Source of the DNA: Alviniconcha marisindica
Taxonomy: Eukaryota > Mollusca > Gastropoda > Provannidae
NCBI GenBank assembly: GCA_018857735.1
Contig: JABMCL010000852.1
Coordinates: forward strand, 191,001-255,000
Length of the DNA stretch: 64,000 nucleotides
Reading direction: 5' to 3'
Shown here: positions 55,440-64,000 of the stretch, piece after piece
Position numbering within the stretch: the stretch's first letter is position 1
Layout: each line of letters starts with the position of its first letter
Made by a program: the position numbers and the translations under genes
Notes under the pieces: model-generated
Seen by the model: only the letters and a program-made list of their open reading frames with translations
The model's database searches: none
What the model was told of the DNA's origin: nothing

Positions 55440-58130
55440 AATGGCAACAGTTTATTCAGATGTTTCGCTCTATGGGGTCTTCAAGAGGCAATATGCCATT
55501 CTCATGTGTAGCCGATACATAACTTTCAATCCACCATAGCGCTGCTGATAAGATCAATGAATGAAAGCACAGTCTGTCCACTATCTCACAAACAAGTACA
55601 CATCCACTTCCATTCAGCCTCGCATGGCAGCGTCTGGCAAGCAGGTGGCACGACGAATGTATGTTTTAAACCTAGCTGAATACTTGACGTTGGTCCTGAT
55701 ACAAAGCCACATCCGCTCGATTTTTATTGTCGAAGCCCAGGAACAAAAATAATCTCGTGTCTTCATGAACATAGCCTTGAACTTCTGTCCTGGCCGACGG
55801 ATACCGCTGTATTTTTTTCCGAATCGAACCCTCACACTCTGAAAAAAAACTATTTACTTGCTCGATACCCAAAGAAAACACTCCATATAATCCATTTCTG
55901 GTGGTCTGGGCTTATGTAGATGTCGCCAACTTACGACAAATTCACGAAAAAGCGTCAAAATTCTTCTTGGTCTACGCTCGCCCAGCGGAAAAACAAGACG
56001 TAAACAAGCCTTCGCAATGATTGGTCGACATCGAATACGGAGCCACTCATACACGAACAGCCGCTAGTTGCGTAGTAGCTATCAAGGACACGTCTTGCTG
56101 CAGACCACAGCGTACCGTTCCCAGTTTGTATCATTAGGTTGCACGAAGTGCCTAATCAATACTTTTTTCTTCCTTAATCAGTGACATTCAGTCATATGTT
56201 TCCTCAAATGTGTACATTTTAGCTGAATAATACTACCGTACTGTCTCGACTTATTTAGCACCGACATCGTCCTAACATGTTACAGAGGTACTGAATGGGT
56301 ATGACGGATGTAAAAAAATAATATAAAAAAATTAACAAATTCTCGTTCAACTTCATGAAGTTGCGACTGACGGAGCTTTTGTTGTCAAACAGTATACATT
56401 GCCTCGTTTAGTACGGTTCAGAACCAAAAAAATGCGTAGATGATTGTGTTTCTGTTTATTTATTAGTGCCGGCTGATACAGCCGTTCCGGCGGCCACTTT
56501 AAGTGGCTATGCAGCCGGGGATAGGGGCGGAGGGGGTGGGGGGTGGGGGAGAAATGTTTATACCAGTGTGGTTACTAATGTGACAAGACTAGACTAATAT
56601 AAGAATCGTGCAAGTACAAGCCAATGACTATTCCTGGACCACTGTTTTGTCACAGTCGCTGCTGCGGCTGGTGTAACTCGGGTTTACGCCGATCAGACGG
56701 ATGCCGCGCTGCAGCGGTTCAGCGGCCGCATGGTGTAACTGAATTGACTTTGCTGGTCATCGCCGGTTCAAGTGTTATGGTGTAACAAATGACTTGACCA
56801 ACATACTTATAGATGTAACGTAAACGGCGTTATTAAGCCAATGCCGCTATTGAACTGAAGTGGCTCGACTGTCACTGACAGACGGCGCTCACTGAGACTG
56901 AAACAATCGCGGCATGACCTGAAATGCATGTGACTAGTTAAGGCGGTTAAAGTTTTTCGTGTGGTCTTCGATCTCAGTTTCTAGTTGTTGTTTTGGGGTT
57001 TTTTTTTTTTTCTCTCTCTAGTCTCTCTCTCTTCCCCAGCCTCCTTCCGCCAGCCATCCTAGTTTCCGTCCTGATTTTTTACTGACTGAGCCGTTCCGCC
57101 CGGCCACATGGCTCTAACTGACTCTTTTTACTCCGCAACAATATATATAAATGAGTCATTCAATCCGCCGCCGCGTCATCCACGTCCCAACACAATTATT
57201 ACTATGAGACTTTATGTTTATCACTTTCCACGCCCAGCCCCCGAGGACTAAGCGGCTCCCGTTGGGGACGAATACATGTTTTGACACTTCCCTGCCCCCA
57301 CCCCGACCACCCCTCTGTATCTCATCGTCAGAGCCGGACATCTTTTTTTCTTTTTCTTTTTTAAGAGAGAGAGAGAGCTCTAGATGAGACTGTTTACTAT
57401 TATGTTGATATGATAGTACTCACGATGACGGGCGCCGGTTGGGGTATCAGTTAAGGAGAAGAAGAACTGAGAAAGAAAAAGCAGGGGGTGGGAGGTGGGG
57501 GGGGGGGGGGATAGAGTAATAAGTTGATTTTTGAGGCATTATACGGAATTAGTTCTGGTTGGACAGGTCTTCGACTGTAGACTGTCACTGAGTGTGAACA
57601 GAGTCTTTGAACGGAAGAAGAACTGAGAACGGCTAGCAGTCGGAAAGGCCCTAGTGATGCTTCACTGCAAGGAGTCTCGGCTGTTGGGCGCTGGCATCAT
57701 CTGGACTCCAGCCTAACCGTTAGAGGGAGTGGTGTCCAACACTGACATTTTTGTGTGCTTTCTTAACTCAGTCAGCCGCGGCCGGTCAATATCGATGTTG
57801 ATGATAAGTGTAGACTTGTCACTTGAGAGCTCAGTATTCATGCACAAGTCGTCGTGTTCAAACCGGCGGCGCCGCCGCATCAGTTGTGAAAGAGACCCAG
57901 CGAAAGGAAGAAAAACTAAACTTTTTAAAAATTGGAGAAGGGATTGAGAGGGGCATGGGGGGCGGCATGTGAATGCAGCAGTTAAACACTCGGCTGAAAG
58001 CAGATGCACATCGTGCATCTCTGCGTTCCGAGGTCTCCACACTGAGCGGCTTCTCAGTGTTCCAGCGAGGCTGATCCAGAGCAGGTCGGAACAAAACGTT
58101 AGCCCAGGTCAGTAAACTACACCGATTTAC
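55440..58130 (-). promoter_or_regulatory. Putative 5' UTR and promoter region of the receptor gene
   Basis: This segment lies directly upstream of the signal-peptide ATG and is visibly richer in CpG than the introns (for example 55790-56060, 56640-56900 and 57760-58060). I see no TATA box at a convincing distance and cannot place the transcription start. Short reading frames in it look like chance. A noncoding first exon could lie anywhere here. Confidence 0.35.
57485..57512. repeat. G-rich homopolymer run
   Basis: GGGGGTGGGAGGTGGGG followed by about 12 G bases. Confidence 0.85.
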
Positions 58131-58214
58131 GTCTAATGCTAGGTGCAATACCTCTAACTGATCGTCGTGATTTGAACAAGGATGCTTTCCCGGCCGCGGA
58201 CTGTGATGTAAATT

Positions 58215-58415
58215 TCTTGGCAAGAGGTTTCTTGTACACTTCACTGACAATCACTGAACAGTTTCATTATTGCGGATCATTTGTCCTTTTCCAGGCAAAA
58301 TTTCAATTTCTTCAATTTCTTAGCAAGGGGTTTCTTGTACACATCCCAATCACTGAACAGGTTCATTACTGATTTCGACCTTTTGCAGGCAAAATTTCAC
58401 ATTCTTCAAAAACCA
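58215..58415. repeat. Direct duplication of ~105 bp
   Basis: Two copies share GGTTTCTTGTACAC, AATCACTGAACAG, TTCATTA and TTTxCAGGCAAAATTTCA in order. Confidence 0.8.
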
Positions 58416-58764
58416 CAGGAAAACGCAACCCTTTGATACATTGTGGATATCATCAGGCCAGTGATTACCGAATATCTCATAAGCGATATGAAGAAATGTT
58501 ACTGTTTAAGAGTATCTAGACTGAAGGGGCGTTAGAAGAATCGGAAAATGCTCACCCAGTTTTCCTGTGTTCCCATTCGGAGTGCAAGGCTCCTCGGACT
58601 GACTCCCAGCTATGCCGTGTTCCAGTGCCGAGCAGGGAAATTCTTCATCACGAAAATTAATATGTCCCACGCGAGACAACTTATCGACAAGTTTTTTGTT
58701 TGTTTTTTGTTGGTTGGTTGGTTGTTGTTTTGTTTTTGTTGTGTTTTGGTTTTTGTTGTTGTTT

Positions 58765-58802
58765 GTTTTGGGGGGAGGGGGGGGGGGGGGGGGGGGGGGG
58801 GT
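58765..58802. repeat. G homopolymer
   Basis: A run of more than 20 G bases. Glycine-rich frames through it are artefacts. Confidence 0.9.
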
Positions 58803-58931
58803 AGGATTCAGTGTTCAGATGGAGGCTTTTTCGATGACTGAGGGATGTTTTATGGCTGTCACTCCCGAGGTCGAAGTGAAAATAACCATCCATCCACGAA
58901 TAATTTCCACTCTGTAAAAATAAAAAATAAA

Positions 58932-58940
58932 GCGTGTGTG

Positions 58941-58972
<32 letters not shown>

Positions 58973-58995
58973 TGTGTGTGTGTGTGTGTGTGTGC
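58932..58995. repeat. TG/CGTG microsatellite
   Basis: (TG)n and (CGTG)n units; cysteine/valine and arginine/threonine frames here are artefacts. Confidence 0.95.
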
Positions 58996-59087
58996 ATCTT
59001 TTGCATGATTATGCTTGAACACTTGTCGATATATACATGTTTATTTTTGGGATAACATTTTCCATCTTGATGTACATTATGTGTGTA

Positions 59088-59150
59088 TGCTTGTTCAGCG
59101 CTTTGAGCCACAGGGTAGGCGCTTTACAAATTTCCGTTATTAATTAATCT
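59088..59150 (+). mobile_element. SINE/LINE-like 3' tail
   Basis: TTCAGCGCTTTGAGCCACAG, GGTAGGCGCTTTACAAATTT then a TTATTAATTAA stretch matches the tail type seen at 3770. Confidence 0.5.
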
Positions 59151-59299
59151 GTATTCAGAGTGAAGAAAATCATAATGTGCAGAAAAGGAACCTGGTTATG
59201 GCCCTCGCCGCTTTCGTTGTCCACTGATAATGTGACGAGAAATTTGTCATGTCTGTTGCTCTGCACCCTCATGTGAAAAGTGCATTTTACTTGAAGCTA

Positions 59300-59600
59300 A
59301 AATTCATCAAACGTGAGACGTGCAAAAGGTCACTCTCGCACATGAGAAGTCTTCGGGCGGGAATGCATTCACGCAAAGGCAAACGATGAAAGCAACGTCT
59401 GCTTTCACTGCGGGAAACCATTCAAAAGCAGAGGGGGCCTTGAAGCCCATGCACACCTGCACGACGGCAGTCGTCCTTACCTCTTCAACAGGTGTTTCGC
59501 GGGCGGAACCAAAGGAGGCGTCATCGCAAGAAATGCTTTGTCTAACCATTCATTGGTAAAAAAATGTTTGCATCAATGTTTAACTCATATTTCAAACGTC
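59300..59600 (+). pseudogene. Decayed C2H2 zinc-finger fragment
   Basis: One intact C2H2 finger is readable in the frame starting 59394: NVCFHCGKPFKSRGGLEAHA then HLH, exactly C-x2-C-x12-H-x3-H. It is followed by the linker-like DGSRPY (compare TGEKPY). Upstream, in a frame offset by one base, ETCKRSLSHMRSLRAG and MHSRKGKR look like a second finger with both His lost. Downstream, LFNRCFAGG lacks the first Cys of a third finger. The frameshift and missing zinc ligands mark it as a relic of a multi-finger gene. Confidence 0.65.
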
Positions 59601-59673
59601 AGTGTGTCAACCGCAACAGACACTTGTGGCGGTTGTAAGTTCAATTCAGAGCAAAAAAGCAAAAGAGTAACAC

Positions 59674-59677
<4 letters not shown>

Positions 59678-59735
<58 letters not shown>
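59678..59735. repeat. CT microsatellite
   Basis: About 28 CT units. Confidence 0.95.
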
Positions 59736-59738
<3 letters not shown>

Positions 59739-60025
59739 GACGCTTGACGAGTATTGTCACCTCTGATTTGCTACAGATTCTTATTAGTTATTTTAACAAA
59801 TATTTTGAGGTTCCCGGCCACACCCACTCTCTGTTTGAACACTGCAATTTGTCCTTTTATTCCCTATTCGCCAAAGCGTAGTGTGATTTCAGAGACCCGA
59901 AGTCACATTCCGAATATCGCTAATTTCCGGCACCTTGGAGGAAAGATGTGGTAACCCAGAGCTTGAAGTTTGACCCGAAGTTAGTGGATAGAAATGACAC
60001 TGTTTATGGAGTTAAAAGTAGCCAT

Positions 60026-60029
<4 letters not shown>

Positions 60030-60091
<62 letters not shown>

Positions 60092-60192
60092 GCACACACA
60101 CACACAAACACACACGCGGCCCCCGCGCGCGCACACATACACACGCACGCGCGCACGCGGCACCCAGGCACGCACGCACGCACGCACGCACA

Positions 60193-60235
<43 letters not shown>
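60030..60235. repeat. CT, CA and GCAC compound microsatellite
   Basis: (CT)n at 60030-60090, then CA- and GCAC-rich blocks to 60232. Overlapping frames on both strands are artefacts. Confidence 0.95.
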
Positions 60236-60238
<3 letters not shown>

Positions 60239-60349
60239 GGAGATCTTTTTGCTGAGGACTAATCCTGTTGGGTAACTAAACTATTAACTAGTACCAAATC
60301 GTTTTGTTTCATGGGAATAACATTTTTTGTTACTAGCTGGCAGAGCTTA

Positions 60350-61560
60350 AGAGATTAACTAACAACTACAAGAGGAAGAGTACTGTTGTCCCAGACGACG
60401 ACCCCAACTTGGCCGACCAGCTGAATAGTTTTTACGCTCGGTTTGACTGTTACTCTGAACTCTACTCCCGTCACAGCTTCTCCGCCGCCCGGCGACGCCG
60501 CCCTTCCGCCGCCCTTCATCGTGGAGGAGTGCGAAGTAAGGTGGCTCTTCGGAAAGCAGAACAGCCACACGGCTGCTGGCCCCGACGCAAACTCCAAGCA
60601 CTGGTTTACGACATCCTTCCTTTGGAGGAAGGTGCCGGAAAGCGGTGCTCGGAGTGTGGTCCTGACGGTGTGTTTGTCGTCCTCCACCTTGAAGCACTGT
60701 GCAGACCAGCTGGCCGCTGTCTTCATCACAATCTTCAGTTCTTCCCTCCAGCTCAGCCAGGTACCCGGCTGCTTCAAGATCTCCATCATCATCACGGTGC
60801 CCTAGAAACCGAAGATTGCCACTCTGAACGACTACAGACCAGTGGCGGCCCTCACCTTGGTGATGATGAAGGTGCTGGAGCTGACGCTGGTCCAGAAGCA
60901 ACTCAAGTCCGTCACCATTGACCTGCTCGACCCTCTACAGTTCGCTTATCACGAAAACCGATCCGCGGACGATGCAGCCGCACTTGCCCTGTTCTTCACC
61001 TCCCGGCATCTTGACCCTCCCAATCGCTACGTTCGTGTCCTCTTTCTGGACTTCAGCAGTGCCTTCAATACAATAGTACCACAGAAACTCTTTGAAAAAC
61101 TTCAACATCTGTCTGCCCCTCTATCACTCTGTCGCTTTAGTCTGCACTTTCGAGTGGATCAACAGTCAGCCTGTCAAGCTCAGCAAACTCCAGTGGCCCA
61201 CCATCGTCTTGAACACAGGCGCCCCTCAAGGGTGCCTCCTGTCACCCCTTCTTTACTCCCTCTTCACTAACGACTGCGTCTCCAACCATGTCTCTGTTCA
61301 GCTCACCAAATTCGCCGACGACACCATAGTTGAGGACCTAACCGGCGGAGATGATCATCGATTTCCGGAAGGAAGGCTGATCAATGGTTCGCCCATTGAA
61401 ATCGTCGACATGTTCAAGTTTGTCGGTACAGTCATCTCCTCAGGGCTGGACTAGGAGACGAACACCAACTCCACCCGGAAGAAGGCGCAGCAGAGAATGT
61501 ACTTTCTTCGGCAGCTGAAGAAGTTTGGCCTACGGCGCGAGATCCTCTGCGAAAATGTAT
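60350..61560 (+). mobile_element. Broken non-LTR retrotransposon, reverse transcriptase region
   Basis: Pieces in three frames follow the order of a LINE ORF2: LADQLNSFYARFD (frame 1), QLSQVPGCFKISIIITVP and LNDYRPVAAL (frame 2), LLDPLQFAYHENRSADDAAA, YVRVLFLDFSSAFNTIVPQK, then after a shift near 61110-61140 NTGAPQGCLLSPLLYSLFTN and LTKFADDTIVEDL. The catalytic FADD is present. Two in-frame stops (TAG 60803-60805, TAG 61452-61454), at least two frameshifts and an internal deletion after DDTIVEDL show it is dead. The motif set is closest to CR1/L2/jockey-type elements; the clade is not settled. Confidence 0.9.
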
Positions 61561-61574
61561 GGCATGTCAGCGTG

Positions 61575-61575
61575 C

Positions 61576-61622
<47 letters not shown>

Positions 61623-61715
61623 TCTCTCTCTCTCAGTGTGTGCGTACGTGCGTGCGTGTGTGCGTGCGTTCGTGCGTGTGTGTGTGTGTGTGTGCGTGTG
61701 TGTGTTTGTTATGCT
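61575..61715. repeat. CT and TG microsatellite at the LINE end
   Basis: (CT)n with TTCT interruptions at 61579-61635, then TGCG/TG repeats to about 61708. Confidence 0.95.
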
Positions 61716-61729
61716 ATTCAGTCGCAATA

Positions 61730-62235
61730 CCCTAATTAATCTTCAACATATGGGTTATTTTGTGTTTTGTTGAGTCTTTACTGCTACCAAATGAATTTCC
61801 GCATGAGGGCAATAAAGTCACTGTCTTGTTTTGTATGGCATGTCAGCGGTGCGTGTTTCTCTCTCTCTCTCTGCTTGTGTCTGTTTGTGTGTGCATGTGT
61901 GTGTTTGTTGCGCTATTCGCGATATCCTGGTTAATTTTCAACATATGAGACATTTTGTGTTTACTGCTAAATGAAATTCCGCATGAGGGCAATAAAGTCA
62001 CTGTCTTGTATTGTTTTGTATTGTATGGCATGTCAGCGTGCATGTAGTACCTCTCTCTCTGCGTGTGTCTGTGTGTGTGTGTGCATGTGTGTGTTTGTTG
62101 CGATATTTGCGATATCCCAATTAATCTTCAACATATGGGATATTTTGTGTTCTGTTGTGTTTACTGCCACCAAATGAATTTCCGCATGAGGGCAATAAAG
62201 TCTCTGTCTTGTATTGGTTTGTTTTGTGTGGTATT
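61730..62235 (+). repeat. Tandem copies of a LINE 3' tail, ~150-160 bp unit
   Basis: Three copies each read TTAATTTTCAACATATG-type, TTACTGCxACCAAATGAATT, TCCGCATGAGGGCAATAAAG and TCTTGTATTG, then CT/TG microsatellite. The last part resembles the AATTTCCxxxGGGxAATAAAG 3' end of non-LTR elements, so the tail of the adjacent LINE was amplified in tandem. Confidence 0.85.
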
Positions 62236-62550
62236 GTGTTGTGTTTTGTGCTGTATTATTTACTGCCCGGCAAAGGCTAATGAGCACATTTGTGTTGTTT
62301 ATCACACACGCGGATGCCCCCGCCTGGGAGTTAGTGCAAGAGAGTCGTCACGGGCCAACGACTGGCTGAATCAATAATACGATGGGTCAGAACGGGTCAT
62401 GGCTGAAGGTCAGCCGGCAGTGTCGTGTTTTGAAGTCTATCCGAAACACAGACTGACGGCGTGAGAGAAATTGCTGAGCTCTTATCGCGTATTTTTTGTT
62501 TGTTGTTTCGGCGTGTGTGTTTTTTGTTGTTCGTCTCTCTCTCTCTCTCT

Positions 62551-62586
<36 letters not shown>

Positions 62587-63160
62587 GTAGTTTGTTTTTC
62601 AGTGTGCATGTGCGAGAGAGACACAGACACTGAGAGACTGAGAGAGAGAGAGGTTTTGTTGTTTGTTTTTCTGGCACAAATTAGTATGCTGAAAGCCTAC
62701 TGATCCGTGTATGCCTTGAGTACTCAGTCTCAGTTGCGTTATACAGCAACGCACTCACGTTCTCACGCTCTCCCCCCCCCCCCCCCCCCCTCTCTCTCTC
62801 TCTCACACACACAAACACACACACTGATATAAATTAGTATACTTGTAGCCTACTGATCCGCGTATGCTTTCGTTCTCAGTCAAAGTAACATTTCACAGCA
62901 CAGCACGCACGCACGCTCTCTCCCTCCCTCCCTCACACACACACACACACTGACACACGCACGCACGCACATGGCACGCTCGTACATATACACATACACG
63001 CACACAAGTACGCATGCACAATTTCATAGTTAATCGGTGGCGATTTTCTTCGTGAAAAAACAAAACAAAACAACACGATTACTGTGGTGAGGTCCGCGAC
63101 AGACAGCCTGTGTCGGCTCGGACTGATTTGGCGGTTTCCGGCTGAAGACTCGTTCTGGTG
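62236..63160. repeat. Simple-repeat-rich flank
   Basis: CT at 62535-62551, TG at 62553-62585, GA near 62630-62652, a C run at about 62772-62790, CT/CA at 62791-62824 and CA/GCAC at 62935-62970. No gene recognised between them. Confidence 0.85.
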
Positions 63161-63169
63161 CAGCAAAAT

Positions 63170-63325
63170 ATGGCCGCTGACATATGGCTGCAGTACTGGC
63201 TGTGTCAAACCATTCTACTGATTCTCCCAGTCCTATGTGTATTTTGTCTCTATCTGTGTATGATCTCAGTGACGGTGAACATGATCATAATACACAAACA
63301 GTTAAAAAGAAAAAATAACATATAA
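63170..63325 (+). CDS. Candidate small membrane protein (51 aa)
   Basis: The ATG at 63170 sits in AAAATATGG and opens MAADIWLQYWLCQTILLILP, followed by VLCVFCLYLCMISVTVNMI and a basic end HKQLKRKNN, stop TAA at 63323. One long hydrophobic segment and a basic C-terminus suggest a single-pass membrane peptide. The start lies at the end of a CpG-richer stretch. It has no recognised family, and could equally be a first exon or chance. Confidence 0.3.
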   Translation: MAADIWLQYWLCQTILLILPVLCVFCLYLCMISVTVNMIIIHKQLKRKNNI

Positions 63326-63713
63326 AAGCGATCAATAATAATAATAATTATAATAATCATGACACACAAACAGATAAAAAGAAAAAATAACACAAATAAA
63401 CCCGACGTTTATTTTTAATTAGACAACACAAAGCATGCGCTTTTTTTCTCACCAGTGAAAACCCTTTTTCTAAGCAACCTAAGCAACGAACAAACAGATG
63501 AACAATAACAAACGGCGATAGGAATAACAATTGATCAGCTTAGCTTTGACAGCATTTTACTGAAGAAGAAGAAGAAGAAAAGACCAAATAACGTTCGTTT
63601 GAACCTTTTCGAATGTTTTGATTTTGAACGCTGGTAGTCAATTTTGTTTCTGATTCTTTTGACGGTGAACATCATAATAAGAATATATATCATTTTAAAG
63701 CGCAAATCCCCCC

Positions 63714-63714
<1 letters not shown>

Positions 63715-63744
<30 letters not shown>

Positions 63745-63760
63745 AAAAAAAAAGGAAGAA
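63715..63760. repeat. C-run and A homopolymer
   Basis: C-rich run at 63710-63726, then about 27 A bases to about 63753, possibly a retroelement poly(A) tail. Confidence 0.8.
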
Positions 63761-63829
63761 GAGGCTCTGAGCGAGCATTATGGGAGGAGGTGGAGTGGGT
63801 TAATAGACAACTTGAAAAATCAAACAAGG

Positions 63830-63997
63830 GATGGATGACTTACATTCACTGACACACATGCTGGGGGATCAGTTACACTCACTAACACACACACTAGGGG
63901 GTGAGTTACACTCACTGACACACACCTTAGGGGGTGAGTTACATTCACTGACACAGACGCGTAAAGGGGTTGAGTTACAGTCACGGACACACGCTAT
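63830..63997. repeat. ~42-bp tandem repeat at the right edge
   Basis: Four copies of GAGTTACACTCACTGACACA with CTAGGGGGT, continuing to the end of the window. Confidence 0.9.
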
Positions 63998-64000
63998 GGA

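Noticed and set aside
57713..58250. Minus-strand frames of 109 and 130 codons upstream of the receptor
   Set aside because: CpG-rich DNA with chance open frames; no motif and no splice support.
60355..60921. Minus-strand frames of 146 and 180 codons
   Set aside because: They are antisense shadows of the broken LINE reverse-transcriptase region.

Overview
The window is eukaryotic nuclear DNA from an animal, most likely a mollusc and perhaps a gastropod. It has long introns, dense CA/TG and CT microsatellites, many minisatellites, tRNA-derived repeats and non-LTR retrotransposon remains. Protein coding is dominated by one gene on the minus strand: an insulin/IGF receptor-type receptor tyrosine kinase. 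The taxon call is inference from receptor divergence and repeat style; no species marker was seen. There is no rRNA, CRISPR array, operon or other prokaryotic feature.

Receptor gene (55439 down to 862, continuing off the left edge). I assembled 22 coding exons by hand from splice sites, reading-frame phase and family alignment. They total 3,589 bp (1,196 codons plus one base) with no stop or frameshift, and every junction phase matches. In order they encode a signal peptide (E1), L1 plus the start of the cysteine-rich region (E2), the rest of the cysteine-rich region (E3-E4), L2 (E5-E7), and fibronectin III domains (E8-E16). The second FnIII domain is interrupted by an insert domain holding the alpha-CT segment, a CCxC cysteine cluster and an RLKR furin-type site (E12-E13). 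Then come the transmembrane helix (E17), an NPxY juxtamembrane motif (E18) and the kinase domain up to the HRDLAARN catalytic loop (E19-E22). The DFG motif, activation loop, C-lobe and tail lie beyond position 1. Intron 1 is about 18.8 kb and intron 2 about 14.2 kb; E3-E22 are packed into the left 22 kb.

Introns. Nearly every intron in the left 22 kb carries a tandem array. Several arrays are built from the receptor's own splice-junction sequence: roughly fifty copies of a donor-like motif next to E16, seven copies of the E12 acceptor region, and five decayed copies of the start of E19. Introns 1 and 2 hold mobile-element debris: a piggyBac-like MITE 22 bp from the E2 donor, tRNA-derived SINEs, a LINE ORF2 C-terminal relic, inverted-repeat elements, a THAP-like reading frame and a recent-looking 101-bp satellite. 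A separate element with long terminal inverted repeats lies in intron 3.

Right flank (55440-64000). A CpG-richer segment upstream of E1 probably holds the 5' UTR and promoter. Beyond it are a decayed C2H2 zinc-finger fragment, a broken non-LTR retrotransposon with tandemly repeated 3' tails, many CT/CA microsatellites and one candidate small membrane-protein ORF.
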